From contig NZ_JAJTWU010000001.1 in the NCBI RefSeq assembly GCF_021353265.1, positions 248,001 to 312,000 on the forward strand: DNA of 64,000 bases, read 5' to 3'. Origin of the DNA: Pelomonas cellulosilytica. Lineage in GTDB: Bacteria > Pseudomonadota > Gammaproteobacteria > Burkholderiales > Burkholderiaceae_C. The notes beneath the pieces were generated by a model, which was given only the letters and a program-made list of their open reading frames with translations, was not told where the DNA came from and did no database searches. Within the stretch, counting starts at the first letter, position 1. Each line of letters starts with the position of its first letter. The position numbers were made by a program, and so were the translations under genes. Below, one piece after another: positions 23,558 through 35,500 of the stretch.

Positions 23558-26500
23558 GTTCGCTGGCTCGTCTGGCCCGCGCGATGCGGGATGCTTACCG
23601 TCTTGAGGCGCTTGAGCCTCGAGTGCTGCTGTCGGCCGACCCGGTGCTCGGCGCGGCCCACGCCGTCGTCATGCAGCCCGCGGACCCGCACCTCCACGCG
23701 CTGGACGGTGCCTACGACCCGAGCGATGCGCTCGCCCATCACCCCGGCCAGGTGCCGCATGCCAGCCTGCCCGACGGCTGGCAGCACTGGTCGCCGACGA
23801 CGGCGCAGCCGCCTTCGTCGAACGACAGTCATGCCTTCGCGGTCGATGCGCGGGCCTTCGATGCCACCCATGCGAAAGCGGCGTCGGGCTTCATGGCCAG
23901 TACCTTGCAGGTGTCGCTGGACCAGGCCGCTAACGATACCGGCACGCTGAACCTCAGCGCTAGTGGGCCGACGATGAAGGCGCTGGCGGTCACTACGCCG
24001 GCATCGACGTCCATCACTTCGACGACACAGCCATCGCTCTCGCCCGGCGGCACGCTGGAGGTGGAGATCGACAGCAGCGGGGCTGTCGATTTCATCGAAG
24101 TGACCGGCCAGGCCTCGCTGGGCGGCACGCTCAAGGTGACGCTGCTGCCGGGCGCTTCGCCCACGGACGGCCAGACCTTCACCTTTCTGAAGTACGGCAG
24201 CGTCGATGGTGCGTTCGCTGCCGGCCAGGGCCTGGTGAGCGTCGAGAACGGCCTGTACTTCGAACTGCAGGACGACACCGCGGCGCACGAACTCAAGCTC
24301 GTGGCCCACCGGCTGGATGCGCCGAGCAGCTTCGCCGTCAACCTGCTGTACGCGGCAGCAGGCCCGAGCGCGGCCTCGTTTGCCGACCGGGCGGGCGAAT
24401 GGTTCAACGCGGGTTATTTCACGACGACGCTGCCGATCAGCTTCACCGGCTCGCTGGACCTGGGCCAGGGCGTCAAGCTGTCGGGCACGCTCGCAGCGTC
24501 GTACACGCACAACCTCCAGCTGGTCGATGGCACCGGCACTCACACCTACGACGCCTGGCAGATCGGCATAGACAACGGCAGCGGCTACATCGGCCTCGAC
24601 GCGGCCGATGTCAGCAAGCCGGGCGTCACGTTCAGTCAGGTCGATGCCGCCCTGCTCATCCTTGACGGTCAGGGGGCCGACTCGGCCGGCTGGCTGCTGG
24701 CCAAGGGCGCTGCCGATGGCATCAGCCTGCAGGGCGTCAATGGCCTGACGCTGACGGCCAGTAACCTGGCACTGGACTTCAGCCTCGGCCTGGGCCAGCT
24801 CAACGGGCAGGCCAACCACGCCGGCATCAACCTGTCCGCTCAGGCGCAGAGCCTCGCGGTCGATGGCAGCCACACGTTCACTTTCAACGGGGACGGCCAG
24901 CTGGGTGATTTCGCGTCGATGAGCGGCAGCGCCCAGTTTGCCTACGGTCCGGTCACGCTGAACGGCAGCGTCGGCTTGGCCGTGTCGGCCGGCTCGCTGG
25001 CCGCCGTGGGCAGCGACATCACGGCGCGTCTAGACATCGGCAGCTTCTCTGCCGGTGTGGATCACGCCGGCTTCGGCGCGCTGATGACCTCCGGTGGCGG
25101 CCTCGTGCTGGAAGCCAGTGGCGGCTTCCACCTGACCGGCGGTGGCTTCGCCAACGTGGGTGCGGATTCCGCATTGCTGCAGCTCAACCTCAGCGGCACC
25201 GACCAGACCGGCCGTGTGCTGACCGCGGGTGGCCTCAGCCACACCTTCGGGGCGATGCCGACGAGCAGCACGCCCACCGTCGAGCTCAAGGGCTTGTCGG
25301 CCAACGTGGGCGACACCTTCAGCCTCGGTGGCAATTACACGTTCGGTCGCGACAGCAACACCGGCGCGATGGACATCCTGGCCAGCAACGCCAGCATCCA
25401 GCTCGTGGCCGGCAGCTTCAAGGCGGGCGTCAGCGCTGCCACGGTCGCCATCGCGATGAAGCTGGACGGCAGTGGCATCGATGTCGTCGAGGCCAGCGGT
25501 TCGCCGTTCCTGCAACTCGGCAGCGACGTGTCGGCCACGGCGGCGTCTGTCGGGCTGCGCTTAAATGCGTCGGGCGCAGATGCCAGCGGCCACACGCTCG
25601 CAGTGGGCAACAGCAGCCACACCTTTGGCGCCGGGCTCGTTGCCGGGCTGCAGGAAGTGAGCCTCGCCGACGCCAGCCTCACCATCGGCGACTTCTTCCA
25701 CGCCGGTGGGAACCTGGCCTTCGAGCGCAGCGCCGGCACCGTGCTGCTGGCGGCAGACAACACGACGACGCCGGGCATCGACGAGGCGACGGCCGGCGTG
25801 CTGGTCGACCGCTTCCTGCTCGGTGCGCATGGCTTGTCGGTCGATGCCGGCATCCCGGGCGGCCCTGGCCTGGCGCTGGCAGGCGTCGATTTCGCGCTGG
25901 CGCTGATGAGCGCCCGCAGCGACCCGAGCCGCCACTGGACCAGCCTGCAGGCCAGCGGCAACTCCGTCAGCTTCTCCGGCCTGTCGGACGTGTCCTTGAG
26001 CGGTAGCGGGCTGTTCGTCAACATCAACCAGGCCAGCAATGCCAGCGATGCGGTCGTCGACTACGGCACCACGCGCACCGTGCTCGCCGTGCCTACCGGC
26101 GCTGGCAGCGTCACGCTGACCATGGCCGGCTCGCGCGGCCGGCTGCTGGAGGCCGGCGGCACGCTGACCTTCGACCTCTACGACTTCGTCCGCCTGACCG
26201 GCAGCCTCACGGTCACGCGCAGCGACCAGGACGTGACGCTGGCCGGCGGCGAGCAGGTGCAGACCCGCATGCTGACCGTGGGCGCCACGGGCGTTAGCGG
26301 CTTCGCTGGCATGAATGCCGGCCAGCCTGAGGCCACGGGGCTGGAACTCAGCGGCGTGGAGGTCGCGCTGGCGCTGTACGCCGACCGCAACGACGCCACC
26401 CGCAGCTGGACCAGTCTTCAGGCCAATGCCACGTCGGTCAATTTCGTCGGGATTCCCGATGTCACGCTGTCGGGCAGCAACCTCGCGGTCAGCCTGAACC

Positions 26501-29500
26501 AGGCCGGCCGGTTGAACGACAAGGTGGTGGACTACGTCGCCACCTCGCTGACCGTGCCGACCGGCAGCAGCGGCGGCATCACGCTGGACATGGCCGGCAG
26601 CGCAGGCGAACTGCTCAAGGCCAGCGGCACGCTGACGCTGGGGCTGTTCGACTTCTTCCGCGCGACCGGCAGCCTGGCCATCGAGCGCCGCAACGCCGAA
26701 CTGCTTCTGGCCGACGGTCACACGGTGAGCACGCAGCTGCTGGCCATCGGCGGCAACGACATCTCCGGCTTCGCAGGCAACGCCGGAAGCTCGCCGGATC
26801 GCGTCGGCCTGGAGCTGAACCACCTTAGCTTCGCGCTCGCCCTGCAGCGCAGCGGCTCGCGCAACTGGACGACGCTGGGTGCCACGGCGGGCAGCGTGGA
26901 CTTTGTCGGCATTACCGGTCTCGAGCTGGGCGGCAGCAACCTCGCGGTCGTGATAAACCAGGCTGATGTCCTGGCCGACCCGGTCGCCGACTACGCGACC
27001 AACGAGCTCGACGTCGCCACCAGCGCCAGCACCTCCCGGAAACTGGACATCGCCGGCAGCGAGGGGCGCTTGCTCAGGGCCAGCGGCAGCCTGTCGCTGG
27101 ATGCCTTCGGCTTCGTGCAGCTCAATGGCGGCTTCACGATCGAGAGCAAGGACTCGACGCTGGTACTGGCCGACGGCAACAACGTCACGACGCGCCTGCT
27201 CACCGTGGCTGGCGCGGGCATCGGCGGTTTTGCAGGCAACAACGGCAACTCGCCGGACCGCGTCGGCCTGACTCTGACCGGTGCCGAGTTCGGCCTGGCG
27301 CTGCAAACCAGCCAGGGCGATCCTTCGCGCAGCTGGACCACGCTGCAGGCCAGCGTCGACAGCGTTGCCCTGGTGGGCATCAATGGCCTGACGCTGGCCG
27401 GCAATCAGCTCGCGCTGCGGGTGAACCAGACGAAGCGCCCGGGCGATGTGGTGGCCAACTACGCGGCGCAGAACCTCGTCATCGCCACCGCGCCGGGCAA
27501 CACGCTGACGCTGGACATGAGCGGCAGCGAAGGCCGTGCCCTGCGGGCCAGTGGCACGCTGGCGCTAGACGCCTTCGGCTTCGTCCAGCTGGCCGGCAGT
27601 TTCGAGGTCGAGAGCAAGGACGCGACGCTCAAGCTGGCCGACAACAGCATCGTCAACACACGGTTGCTGACGATCGGCGGCACCGGCATCAGCGGGTTCG
27701 CCGGCAATAACGGCGGTACGCCCGACAAGCTGGGCTTCGACCTGACAGGGGCCGACTTCGCGTTGGCCCTGCAGTCGTCGCTCGATGCGACCGCGCGGAG
27801 CTGGACCACGCTGCAGGCCACCGTTGCGAGCGTCGGCCTGGTCGGCGTCAGCGGCCTGACGCTCTCCGGCACCAACCTGTCGCTGGAGCTGAATCAGGCC
27901 CGTCAGCCGACCGACCCTGTCGCCAACTACGCCGCGCAGAACCTGCTCGTCGCCAACGGCACGACCTCGCCCCGCACGCTGAACCTGTCGGGCGCCGACG
28001 GTCCGTTGCTGCGGGCCCGGGGGCACCTGGCGCTGGACGCCTTCGGCTTCGTGCAGCTTGATGGCGGCTTCACCGTCGAAAGCAAGGATTCCACGGTCCG
28101 CCTCGCCGACGGCTCCAGCGTTCAGACGCGCCTGCTGACGGTCGGTGGCTCCGGCATCAGCGGCTTCGCCGGCAACAACGGCAACTCGCCCGACCGCGTC
28201 GGCCTCACGCTGACGAACGCCGAGTTCGCCCTCGCGCTCCAGTCCGGCCGGGTGGACAAGGCCCACAGCTGGACGAGCCTGCAGGCCAACGTCGGCAGCG
28301 TCGCGCTGGTGGGCATTAGTGGGCTGTCGCTGTCCGGTAGCAACCTGGCGCTCAAGCTCAACCAGGCCAAGATCGCGACCGATCTGGTGGCGAGCTACGC
28401 CGAGCAGAACCTCGTCGTCGCCACGGCGCCTGGCGATTCGCTGACGCTGGACTTCTCCGGCAGTGATGGCCGCGTGCTGAAGGCCAGCGGCGTGCTCGGC
28501 CTCGACGCCTTCGGCTTCGTGCAGCTCGGCGGCAGCTTCGTCATCGAAAGCAAGGACTCGACGCTGGTCCTCGCGGATGCCGACCACACCATCGTGCAGA
28601 CACGCCTGCTGACCGTGGGCGGTACGGGCATCAGCGGTTTTGCCGGCAACCCGGGCAGCGTCGGCTTCGACCTCACGGGTGCTGAGTTCGCATTGGCGCT
28701 CCAGAGCAGCACCGCGGCACAGGCGCGCAGCTGGACGACGCTGCAGGCCAGCGTGGGCAGCGTCGGGCTGGTCGGCATCGATGGCCTTACGCTGCGCGGC
28801 AACCAGCTCGGCATCCAGGTCAATCGGGCGAAGCAGCCGGGCGACGTGGTGGCCGACTACGCAGCCCAGACTCTGGCCGTGGCTACCGGCACCGGCGCAG
28901 ACGACAGCCTGACGCTCGACATCGCCGGCAGCGAGGGCACTCTCCTCAAGGCCAAGGGCAACCTGCAGCTGGATGCCTTCGGCTTCCTGCAGGCCACGGG
29001 TGACTTCGCCATCGAGCGCAAGGACTCGTCGGTCGTGCTGGCCGGTGGCGGGCCGGCGATCGACACCCGCCTGCTGACGGTGGGCGGCTCAGGCATCGAC
29101 GGCTTCGTGGGCGCCGCCGGTGGCGTCGGCCTTTCGCTGAAGAACCTCACGTTTGCGCTGGCGTTGCAGACCAGCGTCGACGACGCCACCCGCAGCTGGA
29201 CGACGCTGCAGGCCACGGCAGGCAGGGTCGGCCTCGTCGGCCTGGACGGTTTCACGCTCAGGGGCGACAGCCTGGCTCTGCGCATCAACCAGGCGAAACA
29301 GCTGAACGACCCCGTGGTGGACTACGCGGCGCGGAAGCTCGACGTCACCACCGGCACCGGCACCGGCACCGGCAACACGCTGACGCTGGACCTGGATGGC
29401 AGCGAAGGCAAGGTGCTCAAGGCCAGCGGCACGCTGACGCTGGATGCCTTCGGCTTCGTCCAGGTCCATGGCGACTTTGCCGTGGAGCAGCGCGACCAGG

Positions 29501-32500
29501 CCGTTACGCTGTCCGCCGCGACCAATGCGCAAGGCGTGGAAACCGCCGCGGCGAGCACCGTCAATGCCCGGCTGCTGACGCTTGGCGCCAACGACGTGCG
29601 GGTGTTCGCCGGCATCAACGGCGGCACGGACGATCAAGTCGGCCTGGAGCTGACCGGCGCGAGTTTCGGCCTGGCGCTCATCACGGAGCAAGGCGGCGCA
29701 GCGCGGAAGTGGAGCACGCTCGAAGCCACTGCCGCGCAGGTCGGCCTCGTGGGCATGCCCGAGGGCCTGACGGTCCAGGCCAACGACATCAAGGTCCAGA
29801 TCAACCGGGCCTCGCAGGTCGTGCAGGCGGGTGCCAAGCCGGCGGTCGTCGATTACGCAGGCGGCGCGACCGCCATGACCGTGGCGACCGGCCCGGCCAG
29901 CGGCATCACGTTCGACATGCCCGGCGCGGACGGCCCGATGCTGCAGGCCTCTGGCACGCTGACGCTGGACGCCTTCGGCTTCGTGCAGGTGCATGGCGGC
30001 TTCGCGGTCGAGAAGCGCAGCACCACGCTCACGCTGGCCGCCACGCGCACACAGCCCGCGCAGAGCATTGCCGTCGACGTGCTGAGCTTCGGCCTGGACG
30101 ACGTGACGATCTTCGCGGGCGTCAACGGCGGCACGGGCGATGCCGCGGGCCTGGAGATCAGCCATGTCGACCTCGCGCTGGCGCTGGTCAGCGCGCAAGC
30201 CGAACCGGGCCGCAAGTGGACGGCGCTGCAGGCCAATGCAAGCGCGGCGGGCTTCGTGGGCCTGTCGGACCTGCTGCCCACGGTGCGCAACCTCACCGTG
30301 GAACTCAACCAGGCAAGCCGGCCGAACGACCGCGTCATCGACTTCGCTGCCGAGCCGCTGACGGTGCTGGTCGGCCCGGGCCAGACGGTGGACATCACGC
30401 TGGACGGCGGTGCCGGCGAGCTGGTGCGCGTCGAGGGCGACATCACGCTGCAGCTGTTCGACTTCGCCTACCTCTCCGGTCGCATCGGTTTTGAGAAGTA
30501 CAGCCCCACCGCGCCGATCACGCTGGCCACCGCCGCCGGCCTGACGCAGCAGGTGACGACCACGTCGATGCTGGCCATCACTGGCCAGGGTGTCAGCGTG
30601 TTCGTCGGTTATGCCGACGGCGGCTTCGACACCAGCAAGACGCCCGACCAGCAGGCCAGCCGTCTCTACGGCTTCGGCGTCAGCAGCGCGGACTTTGGCC
30701 TGCTCATCGCCAAGGCCGGCGGCCAGTCCTACACGGCGGCCAAGGCCAATCTGGCGCATGTCGCGCTGTACGGCTTCGACCCGGCCGACTTCGAGCTGAG
30801 CGCCAGCGACCTGCAGCTGCAGATCAACCGCGCCGACGCCAACGGCCGCAGCATCGACTTCGTCCGCAGCTTTGGTGCGGGTGGCCTCGCGTTGGGTTCG
30901 ACTGGCGTGATTGCACTGGATTTCCGGGGTGGCGACCGCATCGGCGTCTACGCCCGCGAGGCGGTGCTCAAGGTCTCGGACTTCCTGTACTTCCGCGGCG
31001 CCATCGGCTTCCAGAAGGCCGACTACGGCAACACGCTGCGCGCCGGCAACAGCGCGCTGCCGGTGCTGGGCGCCAAGGGCTTCTCCATCGCCGGCAGCGA
31101 CATCGACGCCTTCGTCGGCTATGCGGACGGCGGCATCGACGAGACGAAGTCGTTCGCCGACCAGGCCGGCAGCCTGTACGGCTTCGGCATACAGGGCCTG
31201 AGCTTCGGCTTCCTGAGCGTGCGCGACCAGGGCGGCAAGACTTACCGCGCACTGCGGGCCGATGCGAGCAACGTGTCGATCTACGGAATCGACCCTCAGG
31301 ACTTCACGCTGTCCGCCACGGACGTCCACATCGAATACAACAGCGCGTCGCCAGGTCTGGGCGGCGCCATCACGCCGCTGAACTTCGCCGGCAACCGCGC
31401 GCTGGACCTGCCCACCGGCGCCGACCCGGTCACGTTGAACTTCTCCGGCGAGCGGCTGATGCTGTCGGCCGCGCAGGCGACGCTGGCCATTTCGGATTTC
31501 GTCCTCATCCAGGGCAGCTTTGCGTTCCAGAAGGCCAGCTTCACCGGCCTGCGCAACACGCTGGGTCTGCCGCTGACGAACGCTCGCGGCTTCACCGTCG
31601 GTGCCAGCAACGTCGACGTGTTCGTCGGTTACGCCGATGGCGGCCTGGACCGCACGAAGCGCTTCCAGGATCAGACCAGCCAGCTCTACGGCATCGGTGT
31701 GCAGGGCGTCGACCTGGGCCTGTTTATGGCCAGCGCCGGCGGCGTGAAGTACACGGCGCTGAAGGCTCATGCCGACGACATCGGCGTCTACGGCATCGAC
31801 CCCAAGGACTTCGAGCTGTCGGCCAAGGGTGTCGACATCGAGCTGAACACGGCCAGCGGTGCGGCGCGGCCCATCGATTTCAAGGCCGGCGGCAGCGCCG
31901 GCTTCAGCGTGCCGACGGGCGGCGAAGCCGTCATGCTGGACATGACCGGCAACGTCATCGGCGCCAGCCTGACCGATGCGCGGCTGACCATCAGCGAGTT
32001 CGTTCATATCGACGGCAACTTTGCGTTCCGCAAGGGCGACGACGTGGCGCTGACCGTCAAGGCGCCGCTCGGCGCCAGCATCGCCGACGTGAAGATGCGC
32101 GCCATCGAGATCGGCGCGAGTGACGTGCATGCCTTCGTCGGCGTGGGCGGGGATGCGAGCAACCCCAACGCCATCGGCTTCACGGTCGATGACTTCGACT
32201 TCGCGCTGGGGCTGTACAGGGCGTTGCCGGACATCCTCAACCCAGCGGCCAACATCGTCGCCGGCACCAAGTTCACGGCGCTGAAGGCATCGGCCCAGCG
32301 CATCAGCTTCGTCGGTTTCGACCAGTTCATCGAGTTCTCGCTGAATGACGCCATCGTCGACGTCAACACCAGCAGCAACCCGCTGTACGTCGCCGACTTC
32401 GCGGCCAACGGCGGCCACGCCATCGCCACCGGCGGGTCGCCCATCACGCTGGATGCGGGCAACCGCGTGGTCAGCGCCACAGTCGGCCAGGCCAAGGCCA

Positions 32501-35500
32501 GCGTGGCCGGCATCGTGAGCCTGTCGGGCGGCTTCACGTTCCAGAAGCTCAGTGTCGACGACGTCAACTTCAATGCCGTCGGGCTGAACGTGTCCATCCC
32601 GGCCGACGTGCTGGTTGTGGCCGGCAAGAACGTCAATGCCTTCGCCGGCATCAACGGGCCGTACCGGCGCGATACCAACGGCGACGGCGTCATCGACGGC
32701 AACGACACGCCCAACGGGGACGCCATTGGCTTCGCCATCGACCAGCTCGACTTTGCGCTGGCGATGCTCACGCCGAGCCTGGGCGCCGGCGTCTCACTGC
32801 CGGGCAAGTTCTACGCCTTCACGGCGCATGCGGGCCTGGCCGGTCTGGTGGGCACCGACCCGTACCTGACGTTGCAGGCCACGGACGTGAACCTCGGCTT
32901 CAACGGCGCCTTCCTCGGCAAGTACCCGGTGCCGAGCGCCTATGTCGACTTCAGCAAGCTTCCCGGCGGCGGCCTGAGCATCCCCATCGGCAGCGACCCG
33001 CAGGCCTTCAAGATCGGTTTCGACAGCAACTCGCTGCGCATCGGCATGACGGCCACGCTGGGGGTGTTCGACCTGTTCTCGGTCACCACCAGCTTCGACT
33101 TCGACTTCGAACTGCCGTCCACCGGCCTGCTGATCCCCACGATCAGCCTGAAGAAGCTCACCAGCTTCCTGCCGGACAAGCTGCCGGGCTTCGACTTCCT
33201 CGATGGCGCGCTGGGCTTCCTAAAGAACCTGGAGCTCTCCATTGGCTGGGACCCGAGCCTGGGCCTGACGTTGTTCGGTTCGGTCGAGCTGCCGAACCTC
33301 AACATCAACATCGCCAACTTCGTCCACATCCACGGCGACTTCAAGCTGAACCTGGGCGAGACTTTCACGGCGGACATGTACACCGGCCTGCCGGCTGAGC
33401 TGTCGCTGATCGAGAACCTGCTGCCCTCGGGCATGACGCAGCAGATCCTCAACGGCCTGAAGGCCATCGGCGGGCTGTCGAGCGACTACTCGCGGCTGTC
33501 CAACGTCACGTTCAAGGGCTTGAGCTTCGGCGCGTCCGACGTCGACGTGTTCATCGGTGTCGGCAATCCGGACTTCTCCAGGCCACTGTCCAGCCAGGAC
33601 GGCCTGATCGGCTTCGGCCTACAGGATGTGGATCTGGGCCTGGGCGTCTTCAAGGCAGACCTGCCGGCATTCTTCAACGCGCAAAACTTCCTGTCGCTCC
33701 AATTGCATGCGCAGGAGATCGGTACCTACGGCTTCGGCAACGTGCTGACGATCCGCGCGACCGACGTGACGATCGAGGTGCAGAACGGCGGCAAGCTGTT
33801 CGGCGGCGTCATGCGGTCGACGGCGGATTACTCCAGCATCCACACGGTGGATGCCGGCGGCGTGAGCCGCACCGGCTATGAGATCAAGACCGGCGGCACG
33901 CCGGTGCGCCTGACGCTCAAGGGCAACGACCTGATCGGCATCGATATCGGCCTGGCCGAGATCGCCGTGGCCGACTTCCTGTTCCTGCGCGGCTCTCTGG
34001 CTTTCCGCCAGGGCGACGTGTACACGGTCGCCATCGACGCCGGTGGCCTGAAGCCGCTGCTGCAGAGCGCCGGCGTTCTGGGCGCGGACGGCAGCTTCCC
34101 GCTGCAGGTCTCGGCGATGACGCTGGGCGGCTCGCATCTGACCGGCTTCGCCGGCGTCGGCGGCCCGTACCGTTACGGGGACGACGCCAACAACGACGGC
34201 TTGCCCGACAAGATCAACGACAACGCGGTCGGCGTCGCGCTGGACGATGTCGACTTCGGTCTGGCGATGATGACGCCGGCCATCGGCAAGTTCATCCCCG
34301 GCCTGGAGCAGTACACGCCCCGCTTCATCACGGCCAAGGCCGCGGTGGGCTACGCCGGCCTCGTGGGCATCGACCGCAACCTGCTGGACGTGCGGGCCGA
34401 GGATGTCGAAGTCAACATCAACACGTTCTACGTGCCGAGCATCCCGGCGCCGGTGCAGGCCGCCATACAGCTCTTCGGCCCGCCGGCCATCAACTACCAG
34501 CTCAGTCCGTCGTTCAGGGACTATACCGAGGACAAGAACGGCAACGGCCGACTCGACGCCGGCGAGGACAGCAACCGCGACGGCAAGCTCAACGCGCACG
34601 GCTTCGCGCTGCCCGCGGGCGGCGGCAACACCGTCTTCGTCGACTTCACGAGCGATCTCGTCCAGGCCAAGGTCGGCTATGCGTCGATCAACCTCGCCGG
34701 CTTCGTGCAGATCTCGGCGTCGATGGCGTTCACGAAGCGCGGCTCCGAGACGGTCACGCTCGATACCGGCGAAGAGACGACGGTCACGACGCTGGCCATC
34801 GGCATCAACGACGGATTCGGCTTCATCGGCGTCGGCGGCTACTGGCGCGACACCGATGGCGATGGTCGCATCACGGCGGCCGACAGCCCCGACACGTCGG
34901 CGGTGGGTTTCGCCATCAACGACCTGGACGTGGGGCTCATCGTCGCCAAGGAACTGGTCATCACGACGCAGGGCGCCTCGGTGGGTGTCTACCTGGCCGC
35001 GCAGGCCAAGGTCACCAGCATCGGCCTCGTCGGCGTCCCGGACGTGACCTTCCACGCGCAGGACCTGCACCTGGAGCTCAACACCGGCGTGCGCATCCAG
35101 ATCGGCACGTCGGACTTCACGAAGGACACCTCCGGCGCCGTGACGCTGGGGGGCGGCGTCAGCCTCACCGGCGCCTTCACCGTCATCGACTTCTCGCGTT
35201 CCACCTGGACGGACAGCCAGCAGGTCGTCCACCCCGGCTACGGCATCGAGACCGGCAACCCTGACCACCCGATCGTGCTGCTCTACAACGAGCAGTTCCT
35301 GCGCCTGTCCGGCCAGGCGGAGATGGACGTGTTCGGGCTGGTCAACATGAAGGGCGTGTTCGACGTCCGCGCCAGTGCCAGTCAGGGCATCTCCGTCTTC
35401 GTCGACGTGCAGGCGCGCGTCGGCCCAAGCAGTGCGCCGCTGTTCACGACGCATGCCACTGGCCTGCTCGTCATCCGCGATGGCATCGCCATGCGGCTGC

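Noticed and set aside
23554-23800. Sec or Tat signal peptide on the giant protein
   Set aside because: No hydrophobic core or twin-arginine motif in the first 80 residues; the LEPR-XLL motif is the only N-terminal signal seen.
29350-29373. ACCGGC hexanucleotide repeated four times inside the giant gene, considered as a phase-variation tract
   Set aside because: The unit is a multiple of three, so slippage would only add or remove Thr-Gly pairs and not switch the frame.
25690-35100. CRISPR-like or intergenic repeat array
   Set aside because: The periodicity is about 468 bp, in frame and protein-coding throughout, with no short direct repeats and spacers.
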